This document shows, in pieces, positions 46,672 through 58,844 of a stretch of DNA of 64,000 nucleotides. The position numbers were made by a program, and so were the translations under genes. The notes under the pieces are model-generated. The model saw nothing but the letters and a program-made list of their open reading frames with translations. It ran no database searches and was not told where the DNA came from. This DNA comes from Cerioporus squamosus (Eukaryota; Basidiomycota; Agaricomycetes; Polyporales; Polyporaceae): the NCBI GenBank assembly GCA_022592435.1, contig JABYQS010000027.1, positions 62,001 to 126,000 on the forward strand, read 5' to 3'. Every line of letters starts with the position of its first letter. The first letter of the stretch is position 1.

Positions 46672-49314
46672 TTCTGCCTCTGTGCTTTCCTTCCTGGCTG
46701 CTGTCGCGCGGGCTGGCCGGTCGCGCTGCTGGGCTCTGCTGCTGGCGGATGACTGCAGCAGCACGTAAAGGTCCAGCGTCGAAGTCAGCCTGAGCGGCCG
46801 AGTCGCCCATCGATGCGTATGCGCCGTCACACGTGACAGGCTAAGCGGTGTAGTTTGGCGCTGTGAGCTAGTGCCCGCGTCGTAACCTTGGTCCTTGGCC
46901 TCAACCCGCCGCAACCATGTCTGCCCGAACGGTTCAAATCCGCCTTCCTCTTTCTGCTAGGCACTTCAGGGCGAATCCAGCAGCCGTGGGCCCGTGCACG
47001 GCCGTCTCCGCGCGTCGAACCCGAGCAGCGTACCCGTGACGACACCCAGGCGCGAGTTCTGCGGCCTAGGGGTCGCAGGGGCAGGCACTCGCAGAAACTC
47101 GGACCTTATGCGCTCTTGTTATCTTCCCGGAGGTATGTCATCCCAACACCCGCTACCAGTGTGATGATCATCGATTCGATACGATAGCTGACTGCCTCCG
47201 AGCGGCACACTCGCAGTCGTGCCCCCCGCGGCCGTGGACTCAGCGGCGTGCGCAGGCGGTAGCCACGGGCGTCGCGTAGCCACGCTCGACGTCGCCAGTG
47301 CATGGCGGGAAGCGTACCCAGACACGAGCCACGTTCCTGCGTCCGGGGCAGATCCTCCCCTCCTGCTCTCCCTATTGATAGCCCCCGTCCGCCCACGCTC
47401 GCAGGTCGCTCGCACCCCCAGCGGACATAGTTGGGCGTTGGACGAGCGGCCGTGGGACGGCGACGCGCGTACAGCCCGTCAGATCGGCAAGCTCACACCG
47501 CGCTACCGCTCCCTCGTCCCAACCCTCTCACTCTCTTACGCTCTTTCCGCCGTTCTGTCCGGGCTCTCTGAGTCCTTGAGAAGCAAACGACGGGGGCAGC
47601 CGTGAACCGTGAATCGTGCACCCGTGCACTCGTGCGGGCTGGCGTTCCAGTCCCACCGCCCGCGTAAACGGTTGACGCCGCTTCGTCACGGTGCAGCCCC
47701 GCCCTGCGTTTGAGGTCATCGCAGCTGCTTCTTCGGCCCTGCCTGGGAAGCCTGCAGGCGCGGGGGGTTTGGTCTCGCCATCACTCTCCCACCATCATAC
47801 TGGCACGGGACGCAACTTTGTTCCATTCAAGCCCATTCCTCGACCCATGCCTTATGCGGCAACAGGACGCTCAGGTTTTTTGTGATGCCCTCTACCGTAC
47901 GTCCGCCCCGTCCGCCTCGGCAACTGTCCTGCTCCTGCGGGGTGGCATTCAGTGTGGAGACCGCAAGTCAATGCCCACATCCTTACGCCTCCGTCGCTTC
48001 GTCGCCATGCCCAAGTGGAGCAGACAACACGCCTACCGGTCGCCGGGGAGCGTACGCGTACGCGTACGCCTGCGCCCGAGTAGCTAGCTGCACCGTGCAC
48101 GCAGCTGTCCAGCTGGGCAGCGGGAGAAGGAAGGCACCCACTGGCACCGGGTGGTGTTGCAGCCACTGCCAGTCCAGTCTGCTCGAGCGCTCGGGAGCGG
48201 ACACGCAGCGGGGTCAGGGGTTCACAACTTACATGTAACAGATGCGCTTCGTCTCGCCACGACCCCCTGCACGCCCTGCAAACCAAGAAAACCCGCAACC
48301 CCCGAATATTCCGCGGCTCTTTCGCTTGGGGAGGCACCTACCGGATTCTGCGCCAGGGTTGTCCCCTCGCCCTCTCGCCACAGCCGCCGCTGCAGGCAGG
48401 GGATCCCAGCGAGTGCAGCCGCGGGGGTCGGCATGGCATGGGCGCGTGTTGTTGTGGCACGTCCCCTGCGCGTGCCTGGGGTCGCCGCCTTCCCGTCCTC
48501 CCACTGTGACGTGCGTGGCAGGGCGTTCTGGGCATGCGAAGGGCTACTACCATTACCTTGCGATCGTCGGCAGCCGAGGATGTCCGCGTTTGCGTTTGCG
48601 GGGGGTCGTGCAACCTTGCTGTCTGCAAGCTCTGTCGACCCTCTGACCCTCTGGCCACCTGAGCGCGTGCCTGGCCCTTCCTCGGTGCGCTGCGGTTCCG
48701 CCGGGTGGGCTCGTGTTGGAGATGCTTCAAGATGCCTCGGTCCTTGCCTGCTGCGTGAGTGCGCCCCGCCGATCGCGGTGACCAATGGCTGACCACACGT
48801 CCTCGCTTTCCCAGCTCCTTCGGCTCTCGAGTGCGGGTCGGAGGGGGAGGGTCTCAGCTGCCCAGAACGTGCACGGGCTTCAAGGACGCGTCTTCGTTTT
48901 TTTTTTTCGCCCGCCTGGATGACATCAGATGCAAGATGCAGACGCGAACGGCGCAGGCCCTCCGTCACCGTCACGAGACGCGCCCCGGCGAGCCACGCTC
49001 GGCGGCTTCTTCGTAGCGCGGAGGGAAAATGCAGGGCCTCATGACTAGGCGTCGCGGGCGGGAGCACGAGGGGGCGTTCTCACCGACCAGACCCGCTGCG
49101 TCACCGAGGCGAGGCCAACTGACCGTCCTCGCACGACGCAAGGAGGGACGGGGCGTCGTCGTGGTCACATGTGTGGGCCGGCGACGTTCCCAACTGCGGG
49201 CTGCAAGGACCCGTGCACCGAACGGACGTGTGGACGCGGGCGACGACGACGCAGGGAGGCGTGCTTCCCGTCCGACGCTCGGACGTCGGGGCAGCGAGGG
49301 CGGGGTACAGGGAG

Positions 49315-49336
49315 CTGGCTGGCTGGCTGGCTGGCG
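49315..49336. repeat. (GGCT)n microsatellite
   Basis: Several uninterrupted GGCT units are visible (GCTGGCTGGCTGGCTGGCTG). No coding role is apparent. Confidence 0.6.
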
Positions 49337-51719
49337 GCGCGGACGGACTTTCATTTGTCGAACCTCGGCGGAAAGAAGGACCGCGGGGTGCTTCTGCCAA
49401 GCCCTGATACCGTCATATGGAGCAGCCGCTGTCTGTCGTCGAGGCTCGAGGGCGTAGCAGGGATGCCGCGGCCGAGGGGAATCTCGATGTCCGTGTACTC
49501 GTACGCTGCGGGAGGGCGAACCTTGCCTTCGAGTTGCCCGCGCTCGAGTCGCTTGCAGCGTCGGAGGCCTGTTCGGGAGCGCCGGGGCGCTAGACCGCGA
49601 TCGACGCAGCACACAGCCAGCAGGGTGATCTTCGTTCTGCACCGAGGATGCCGTGCGCCATATCCGTCCACATCGTCGTGCCGCATGCGGAGGCGCGTCT
49701 CTGGCCGCAGGGACACGCCCGCAACGCCTGCTCGCGCGCGGGGTCGTCGTCTTCTGCGCAGCGTGTGCGTGCGCTGCGGATGCAGGTCGTCTGGCGACGA
49801 CGAGGCTGCTCCGCGGGATGCGGCGCTGCCGGTGGGAGCGCAGCCATCGATGTCGCCGTCCATGCGTTGCAGAAGGCGCTGTAAGTATCAAGCATCAGGA
49901 TCCCCCAACATCGATCGACTTTGGGAACGCTCACGCCCTGGCCTGCGCGGTGATCTGGGACAACGGGAGCACGGGCAGACGCATGCGAGCTGGCGGGCGT
50001 CGTCTGGGTGCCGCGACGAGAGGGGCGATCGACAGAGGGTGCGCGAGGGTGCGCAGCGGGCGAGCGGGGATGGCTGTGTGCAGCACTCGCCCGCGGTGCT
50101 GCAGGGTCTTCTGGGTGAGCGTGAACCACTGCGGAGTGTCCGTGAACCACTTGCGTCAGATAATACATATTTCCCGGGATTTCATTTCGATTCGCGGGCG
50201 TGTGCGGCGCTGAGTTTGGGCAGAGAGAGGTTCGGAGGCCCGATCGCGCAACACGTGGCGATCCGGCGGCAGAGACCCGCCAGCTCGGGCCTCGGCAATC
50301 GCAGATCGGGCGCGGGGCAGCGGCGACGAGCAAGGTGACCGTGACGCAGCGGGCGGGCATGGACTGCACACAGCGCACTTTGCGTCAAAAGCCAGCGTTG
50401 CTGCAGCTGACACACGCCGCCAGACGTCCTGCTCGGGCTGGCCGCTCGCTGGGTTCTGGACGGCATCCGGCGCGAGCTCGGTATCAGCGAGAACTCGAGG
50501 ATCACAAGACGGCCACCCCCGACCGAGAAACCGTGACCGTATGGCCGCACGCTTCCTCGCCCATTCCGGCGCAGCGTGCTCGGCTTTCGCTGGTCGAACG
50601 GGGCGTTTCCCGAGTCGCGCTGGGGACCTCGGGGGCGGACCAGCTCGCCGCGCGTGCGCCGGGTCGTGCTTCGCGCAGGGATCTCTCTCATCTCGCGGAG
50701 GATAATGGACGATGACCGAACGAGTGGACTGAATGGGGCCCTGCGGACTGAATGGTGCGTAGGGCGTATTCTTCCGATAAACTACACGTCGACGCTGTAT
50801 GCCCCCATTCACCAGATCTTCCTGCCAATCTCTCCGAGCCCGTGCAGGCCACCACTTGGCACCGGCGCCTGCCCCCACCGTCGAGCGTGCGCCCACGGGT
50901 CCCCATCAGCAGAGGGACCGCCTCGTCGATCGAAGCCGCACGCAGCGCGAAGCTCGAAGCCCTGGCAGGCTTCAGCCGCTGGCGGGGCTCGAGTCGCGAC
51001 ATGCCACTGTGACTCTGCCAGATTCTCCGGCCGCGAGTCCCTTCCCACGCAGACGCGTTGGGGTTAGCTCTCGTCCACCTGGCCAGTCGCATCCCGCACC
51101 GGCGCGGGGCCTGTCCTCCGCCAGCAGCTGCACCCTGCGATTCCGAAGCCGTCGGCCACATGCGACGCGACGACGACGCGCATGGCCCTCCGCGTCGCCC
51201 GCCGCACCGCCCCCGCTCGAGCTCGTAGATTGCCGGGCCCGGGGTCCTAACGCGCGGCTCGTCGCGTTGCCGATGCCCCTGCCCCAGCCCCTGCACACGT
51301 CGCCGCTGCCAGGTGTATCTGGACGGTGGCAGAGCGAGATGGACGATGACCTGCTGGAGATGGTTGGGCCGGAGCGAGGCTGGGGAAGGACATCATGGGA
51401 CCGAGCGAGGAGGGCGCCGTGACTGGAGAAGGGCTCCGTGACAGAGCATGCGAGGGAAATCAACGCTAGCCGATAGCAGAGCCGCCAGTCTGGACAAATC
51501 TAAAAAGGCAAACTTGGGAGAGCCCCGGGCGGTGGAAAAATGGCCAAAATCTGGGCTGGAAGTCGACTCGGAGGGTCGCCGCGAGGGACTGCTCGCCGAC
51601 GCCAGGCCCGCTTATTGGTCTGCGTGCCTGTGTGCAGCAGCTCCTGCCCATTTCCCATTTCCCGTTTCCATTTCTTCCCTCCCCCGGCCGTATCGAGGCT
51701 GCGTCGAATACCTGTCCTC

Positions 51720-51755
51720 CTCTCCCAGTCCGAGTCCGCGTCCGAGTCCGAGTCC
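51720..51755. repeat. TCCGAG/TCCGCG hexanucleotide repeat
   Basis: Degenerate tandem hexamers (CCGAGTCCGCGTCCGAGTCC) lie about 300 bp upstream of the HMG-box start codon, within the presumed promoter. Confidence 0.5.
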
Positions 51756-52056
51756 CTGCCTTCGCGGCATCCGAATCCGACCCCGCCAGAGAACGCGGCC
51801 TTTTACCGCATTCTCCTAATCTTCCCGCACGCCAGCCAGCAGCTATAACGCCAGCAGTCCGAGCCACGCCTGTCCTCTCCCGCCCTGTTCTCCAGTGTGT
51901 GCACACGCCCCCATCACAGCGTCTAATCCCCACTGCCCTGTCCTCGCCGACGCTTCTTCGCTCCTCCGTGTGCCTCCTGGCCCGCCGCTCTCTGCTGCAC
52001 CCCCACCCGCAAATACGAGCCACCGTGGCGGTCGTTCACCCGCAGCCCCCGTGCAC

Positions 52057-53896
52057 ATGAGCCGCTTCCACTCCTCCGCCCAGTATGCCGTGTCGGGAAT
52101 TGCCGATTCCAGCATACACGAAGCGGGTATTAGAGCGGACCACGGGCGCCATGATCGAGATGCCTCGCCCTCAGACTCCGAGTCCAGCTCCGCCTTCAAC
52201 AACCACGCCGACAATGTCCTCGACGACCCCGGCGCGTCAGGTGTGTCCCGCTCGTGCATTGCCACAGTCTGTCGCTGACCGCCACGGCGTCCAGACGACC
52301 CGTACCATGCGCTCACGTCCCAGACCTTGAACGCGGACGGCACCCCCAAGCGGCCCATGAACGCCTTCATGATCTTTGCGCGCAAACGGCGGCCCCAGAT
52401 CTCTGCGGCGAACCAGATGATGCGCACCGGCGACGTGAGCAAGATCCTGAGCAAGGAGTGGAACTCGATGGAAATGGTTTGTGCCCACACGTCCTCTCCC
52501 CCGCGGCGACCCGCCGAGTGCTCACGCATCAGGCTCTTCCCCCCAGTCCGAGAAGAAGTTCTACCTCGACCAGGCAAAGAAGCTCAAGGACAACTTCAAC
52601 TCCAAGTACCCGGACTACGTCTACCGCCGCCGGCCGAACAACTCGCGCAAGAAGCGCAAGCCAGAGCCGAACCACGACGATCCGGCCGACCCCGCGCACT
52701 TAGGCGACCCAGACGACCCCGCGTACGACGACGCCTCCCCGATCGACCCCGACGACCCGCTCGGCATGGTCCCCTCGCCCCAGGACGTGCAGTACACCCG
52801 CTCGCACCCACACCAGCACCCGCACCCACACTCGCTCAACCCGTCCCCGCCGGCAGCAGCAGCAGGCTACCACGGCCACGACATCGCGTCGCCCGCGTCC
52901 AGCGCAGCCGCCGCGTGCACGTACCCGTACTCGTCCGACTTCCACCACTCCTCGCACCACCTCTCGTCCGCCCGCCTCCCGCACCTCGGCCACTCCGACC
53001 CCGCCCTAGGCAGCGCGGGCCACATCGGGCCCATCCGCACCACCTCCCTGGACAGCGTCGGCGCGCTCTCCTCCCACGGATACCACCATCACCAGCAACA
53101 GCCGTCCTCGCTCTACCAAAACGCGCCCCAGCAGCAGCAGCCGTCCTCGCTCTACGCGCACTCCCCCGCCGCCGCCGGGCTCTGGGACACGTCCCGGCCA
53201 GGCACGCGCGCGGACGCGGCGGCCCCGCGCTCGAACTGGCCCGTCCTCCCCGCACTGGACATCAACCTCGCCCGGCAGCGCGCCGTCCCGAGCGGGCTCG
53301 CGCACTCGCACTCGCACGCGCACGCCAAGTCCGACGCGTACTCGCCGCAGCTCCCCGCGCGCCCGTGGTCGAGCGCGACGAGCTCGAGCAGCTCCAGCGC
53401 GAGCGCGAACACCCCGCACCATTATGCGGGGGGTAGCAGCACGGGCAGCACGGGCACGGGCGCCGGGCCGGGTGCGAACGCGTTCCCGACGCTCACGTCC
53501 GCGTTTTTCCCGAACGAGAGCCCGGCGACGAAGGCGATGGACCTCGGGTCCCCAGGATCCGGGGCTGGGTCCGGGTCCGGGGGCAATGCGCACGAGTATT
53601 TCTCGCCGTCCGGGACGGGCCCGGGGGCGATGGCTGGCGCGGCGGGGCGGAGGCAGAGTGCGGAGCATGCGGGGTATGCGTCGCAGTATGGCGGCTCGTC
53701 GTGGTCTCAGCAGCAGCAGCATCAGCAGCATCAACAACAGCAACAGCACCAACAGCAACAGCAGCAGCAGTATGCGCGGTCTGCGGTGCCGTATTCGTTG
53801 CAGGGCTCGCCGGACAGCACCTCGCGCTCGGCGACGAGTGCGTCGGCGTCGAGTGCGCACATGGGTTACTGGAACGACGGGAGATTCGGACGGTGA
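52057..53896 (+). CDS. HMG-box (MATA_HMG/SOX-type) transcription factor
   Basis: Sequence-specific DNA-bending regulator of the fungal HMG group that includes Ste11/Prf1-like factors. Exons 52057-52240, 52295-52476 and 52547-53896 give 571 residues. The start at 52057 (MSRFHSSAQYAVSGIADSSI) is chosen because only its frame splices in phase into exon 2. The HMG box (about residues 79-150) reads PKRPMNAFMIFARKRRPQIS, then ANQMMRTGDVSKILSKEWNS, EKKFYLDQAKKLKDNFNSKY and PDYVYRRRPNNSRKKRK. The remaining 400 residues are low complexity: His/Pro/Ser/Gly-rich stretches and a Gln/His run at about residues 509-530 (SQQQQHQQHQQQQQHQQ), a typical activation region. Third codon positions are almost all G/C. 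It ends YWNDGRFGR. It is not a canonical basidiomycete mating-type gene. Confidence 0.88.
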
Positions 53897-54236
53897 GCAG
53901 CAGCAGCGGCGGCGGCGGCTCGGTTTGGTATGTCAGTGTCTGTATTGTACCTCGTACCGAGTGCGGTTACTGAGCTCGAGGCATGATCGCTTGCAGATTA
54001 ACTTGAAGCTCAACTCTTCCCGAGTCTCGAGTTCTCTTCCGCGCTGCTCGCCCACCCTCAGGCTTCAGCCACGCGCTGCTGCACTTCGCCTCCGCCCCGC
54101 CTTCGCTGCACCCCGTCTTGTCCAGAGTGTCTTCTCCTCTCTTCCGCTCGTTCCGCGGACTGCCCGCTAGCTTCCAGGTCGCTTGCTGCTGCTGCTCGGT
54201 ACGCTACTAGTATTCTCGCACGGACTAATGGAGCGC

Positions 54237-54271
54237 TCGTCGTCGTCGTCGTCGTCGTCGTTCGTCGTCGT
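54237..54271. repeat. (TCG)n trinucleotide repeat
   Basis: About eleven TCG units, interrupted by one extra T (TCGTCGTCGTCGTCG, then TTCGTCGTCGTC). They lie about 340 bp downstream of the HMG-box stop codon, probably in its 3' untranslated region. Confidence 0.7.
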
Positions 54272-56449
54272 CATAGCCGCTCTCTGCATGTGGTACTTCC
54301 TGTCGTCTCGGCCTGTCGCGTCTCTTGCCTGTTTGGTGTCAGTGTCAATATCCGTTATTTGCTTCTGCTTCACCCGTACTCGTACTCGTCCTTATCCATC
54401 GCCTCGCCTTGTCTATTGGTCGATGTTCATGCACATAGCCCCGCGCGCCCCTCTACACTTTGTGATTCTCGGTTTTCGGTTCTACAGTAAAGACAACGGA
54501 CCCCATGCAATGTCAGCCCCAGTGTATTATTCCCATCCCATACCGCACGTCCCCGCACGAGCCCCCCACACATACTCCCATCCCAGCACGCGTGTTATTA
54601 TGTACAGCCCATAGCCAGCCCATGTGTATGTGTATAAACGAGCCCCCGAACCCGCAACCCCACGTCCTTACCTCACCTCCGAACACCCCGATTTCCGATC
54701 CTCGTGGCCCCCGATCCCGATGCACCCCCATAGAGCGTAACAGCGCCAGTTGGCCAACCACATATGATCCTGTGCCGCAAATCCCGAGACTCACGTCAGG
54801 TCAGGTCAGCGCGCCACGCTACTATGTAGCGCTGCCACGATCCTCCCTCGAGCGTCCGCCGTGCGTGCTGCGCAGAGCCCAGTGCCGCTTGCGTACGGCA
54901 TCGTGCACCAGCCCAGATTTTCCAGGCCCGAAGGAAGACGCCGTGCGTGGTGTGCGTGGTGTGCGTCGAGACTGCTGACTCGAGCCTCGAGCTCGTCTCT
55001 GGCGAGAGAGCGGGCGTGTCGTGAGGTGCTTATTCGCTGTTCATCCCGAGACGCCGTCGGTCGTGTCGACGCGAGCAGCCCAGGCTGTCCTGAGACCCGC
55101 TGTCCTGACGATTCCGCGGGTCTTGATTATCGTGCGTCACTGGCACGACCGAGGACAACGCCCGCCCCGGTAAGTTCCACTCTTGAGCCCTGTCGTCCTG
55201 AACCTTGTACCAGAACAGGAGATCTTGCAGCGCGTCGTGCCAGAGGGCGGTACGCCAGTGGTGATGCACTGATAAGTCTGCTTAGTGGGCACCGTGCCAG
55301 GGCCCAAGTCCGATCCCGGACGTCCTGCCTCCGAGTCATGGTCCTCGACCGAGCCTGAAGAACTTAGTTCTGCTCACGAGTCCCGACGGCGCCGACGCGT
55401 CCTCCGCCGCGCCCGGCTAGGTCCCGGCTAACGCGATCTGTCAGTTGTCACTGTCAGGAGTTAGCACCAGGGCATGTCCGAGTCAGCCCGCCCGAGCCTG
55501 CGGCCTGCGATGAGGCGTCCGTGTCGTCGTCACGGTCAGGGTTCCAGCGCTCGCTCAGCACCAGCACCACAGCACTGTTGACTTGAACGAGCCGCGGTAT
55601 GTCCCGCTGCCGTCGCCGTCGCCAATCCCGGCCGCCACGGTGCATCAGACCCCTCAGCAGCAACAGTTGCGCGTCCATCGCTCAGCTTCGTCCTGGACCG
55701 GCGGCGGACGCGAGATCTGATTTGCGAATTCGTGAAACTTCACGACACCGTGACAGGAGGCGTGTGCCGCACTCGCCCACGCGGCACACGCTCGCAGCCA
55801 CGGTGTGCGCAGCCTACCCTGAACGTCTGAACGCCTGAACGCCCCACCACCGGGCGTGTGAGTGTGTGGAGACGGGATCGCTGGTGGGTGAGTGCAGTGC
55901 ATGGTGGGTCCGCGCGCACCCAGAGACCCACGGCGCGCAGATCCCCCTGCGACTGCGTCCGAGCGAAGAAGTGCACGAGATGAAACGCGAAACACACCGT
56001 GACTGAGAGCCGCGGTTCGAGAACCGAAAGTCGAAAGCGCTCCGGGGCGTCGTCCGTCAAGTGCTAGTCCGAGTCCCCAGCCTCACTGCCCGCTGCGGCA
56101 GCATTAGCAACCCGTGGATTTCCAACAGAGAGACAGCAGTCGCACCCACCCTGAAGTGCTTTCCCATCTCCAGCCCTCGAGCCCGGCGCATCCCGCATCT
56201 CGCTCCGGGCGTGCGGCTGCGGGATATCCATGTTGCGGCCAGCCTGCATGGCGGCGCCAGCTGCCTACGTCTGCACAATGTTCCGTCCTTCGAGGAGTTA
56301 CTTGGCTTGCTGGTCCGCGCATCGTGTGCGTCACAGCGGCGGATGTCGTGATGCAGCGCGTCGCATGGCATGATGCGCATACGCCTGCGCTTGCGGAGGC
56401 GTTTGCTGAGCCGGAGCACTAAGCACCCACCGCTCTTACGGTGCACCGC

Positions 56450-56478
56450 GTACGGCATACGGCATACGGCATACGGCG
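56450..56478. repeat. 7-bp tandem repeat (TACGGCA)n
   Basis: Four consecutive units read TACGGCATACGGCATACGGC, the last one imperfect. The length, not a multiple of three, and the lack of a surrounding gene argue against a coding role. Confidence 0.65.
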
Positions 56479-58844
56479 TGCGCCCGGAGAAGCGAAGCAA
56501 CGGGATGTGAGCACAAGCACCGACACTGGCTCAGGCTGCGGCGAATCCAGATGGGGGATGGGCTTGGGCGTGTAGGTCACTGAGCATCATGATCTGCACG
56601 TATGTCGCGAACGCATAAACTGCGAGCTCCGAGCTGCGCAGGCTACTACGATACGCCGTGAGGTTGGAGACGGCGGTTTGGCGGGCCAGCGCGTCGAGGT
56701 GGCAGGCTTCGAGAAAACAAGATTAGCTCGGAGTTGCTCCATCGGGCCATGGCCGGACTCCAGCATCATGCTCGCCCGGGATGACGCCGCCTGTGCCTGC
56801 ACCGTGGTGGGGACATAGAGAGGGCGAGAGAAGGCTTTGGAAGAGTGGCGTTCTGCGACGGGCGTAGACGATGCGCATGCCCCGCTCCGCCGGGAACCAC
56901 ATGGGACGATTAGCATCGTCCGCCGGTCGGTGGCACCTCCTGCGTGTGCTTCGCGGGGCGTCTCCTTCGAGGAGCCGTAAGGCTCTAGTGCCCGGTCGGA
57001 CGTGCCCTCGGAGTATGCGCGGGGAGCGTCGGGATTGTGCGGTCGTGATATTGAGTGTGGACCGCGGCTCAACACCATGCGCGACGTGCCACATTGTGAT
57101 TGCAAGGGGGGTGGGCGACCGCCGAACAGGCACCGGACGAAGGGAACAGGGTTGCTTCGACTCGTTGTCCCTGAGCGGGAACTGGGGCCCAAAGCACGCG
57201 GCGCGACTCTGCGACTTCGAGGCACGAAGGAGGGTATGTTGGAAAACAGTGGTATTGCCCCCGGTCGCGCCGAGTGGACGAGGAGCCCGTGCCGAAGCGT
57301 ATGGGCTGGCTGATGTACGCGAGGTAGGCAGGGAGAAGAGGGAGCACTGGACGTAAACGAGGGTCAGAACGTCCGGTGCCAAGGGCGCGGCAGGAGAAAG
57401 CAAGTTTAGCGGAAGACCGGCCATGGCGCAGCTCATCGAAGCTGACTGCTGCTATTCGTGCTGTCGTAACGTTGTTGGCGGATCGGTGTTGTATTGGTAA
57501 TGATTGGCCGGCAGGAATAAGGTGTCTTTGCCAGTCGTGCGAAGAAAAGATACCCCCGGGTGCGTGTCTAAATGTTAACAAGGCTGTTTGTGTCAAGAAT
57601 AGCGGGTGGGGCGCACCAGGTCTCGTATTTGCTTAGTGGCCTGGGACGAGGCTGCCACCGACGCGGTTCCTTACGACACCAGGATGGAGCACCTGCATCA
57701 GGAGACGTTGTGCGGGTCATAAGAGTCCATAATGGCTAGCGGCGAACTCCCACAATGGCGAAACTGGTATGATGCCGCAGCGAACTCTCTTCAAGCATCT
57801 CCGACGACGACAGGACACGAGTCACCGGACGAAGGTCTCATGCGTGAGAGGGACAGAGAGATATCCACCGTCAACCTCACAGATCCCATGGGGAGGATAA
57901 TGCGGAGAGAGAACGCAGGCCGCATCTAGCAAGCGTGGAACCGCTTCCCATTCCAGCTCGTTACGCCGATACGGCCGCATTGCCTGAAGCGGAAAACCAA
58001 GTATCTCACGCAGTTCGCATCACGCTCAAGCCACCGACCTTGGACCTACAGACGCAGGCATCAAGTGTATGATGGGTGGGGACGTGTACGTTGGCTGAAT
58101 GATCTTCCGCGTATCCGGGGGGCCCCACAGATAAGACTGCTGGACACACAAGCCTTTGCACGGTCTAACCACTAGTATCTACGATGTGCGGGATCATCAT
58201 TGTCCAGGAACACACAGACCGATCACTCGCACCTCATTATCTCAATGCTTGACTGCGCAGAGACTTGTATATCCGCGGCTATAGTCACTGTATTGACCGT
58301 TGCGTCAGACGGTACTTGTCAGCGCTGTTCGGATTGAGAGGAGGGCAATTCGAAGGACTGTGGCAGATATGAGACATACAGGATACAAAGCATATTTTCC
58401 AAAGCTTACATACCCTGCTTCGTCGAGTAGCGACATGAGTTGACTTCGTTGAGTTCGAGATGATGGTGGTAAATGGTCAAGTTCACTTCCGGCGCTTCGG
58501 TTCCGGGTTGGGCCTGGCGGTCTCCTGAGGACCTACACACGACTACGATTCTTTCATGCACAGATATTGTAGCAAGTCCATAAGAGAAATTAGTTCGTTA
58601 ACATACGGGTCCCCGCCGTCCAGTGTTCGGGATTCGAGTAGAGATTGCTTCCGGAGGACAACTCAAAGCCCGGCTCCGGCCAGCTCCGGCCTCCAATTTC
58701 AGCCGCCAGCGCTGACCGGATCCGGCGCAACAGTCACCGGCCTGTCGCCGGCTACGTATCATCAGTTCCCCGCACTGACTGTTGAAACCTAGAGTTTAAA
58801 TCCATCTCCTTCTGCCTCAGACCACCACCTGCTGGCACCCCACG

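Larger units (their letters stand above)
46672..52056. other. 5.4-kb very GC-rich gene-poor stretch
   Basis: Open frames exist on all six strands because stops are rare at this GC level, but none shows a domain, signal peptide or sensible codon pattern. It holds short simple repeats: GTACGC-type at about 48051-48070, a T-run near 48897-48907, (GGCT)n near 49315-49336 and TCCGAG-type near 51720-51755. The last 400 bases are pyrimidine-rich and are probably the promoter/leader of the HMG-box gene. Confidence 0.5.
53897..58844. other. 4.9-kb gene-poor stretch downstream of the HMG-box gene
   Basis: The high GC continues to about 57.5 kb and then relaxes. I see no recognisable protein. A 65-codon frame at 57732-57929 (MASGELPQWRNWYDAAANSL) is mildly protein-like but isolated. 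Simple repeats are listed separately. Confidence 0.45.

Noticed and set aside
52057..53896. HMG-box gene as a mating-type locus
   Set aside because: Agaricomycete mating-type loci carry homeodomain pairs or pheromones and receptors. None is visible here, so the HMG-box factor is treated as a general regulator.
54183..54614. Open frame with a hydrophobic poly-Ser segment after the HMG-box gene
   Set aside because: It is created by the (TCG)n repeat and lies where the 3' untranslated region is expected. There is no further support.
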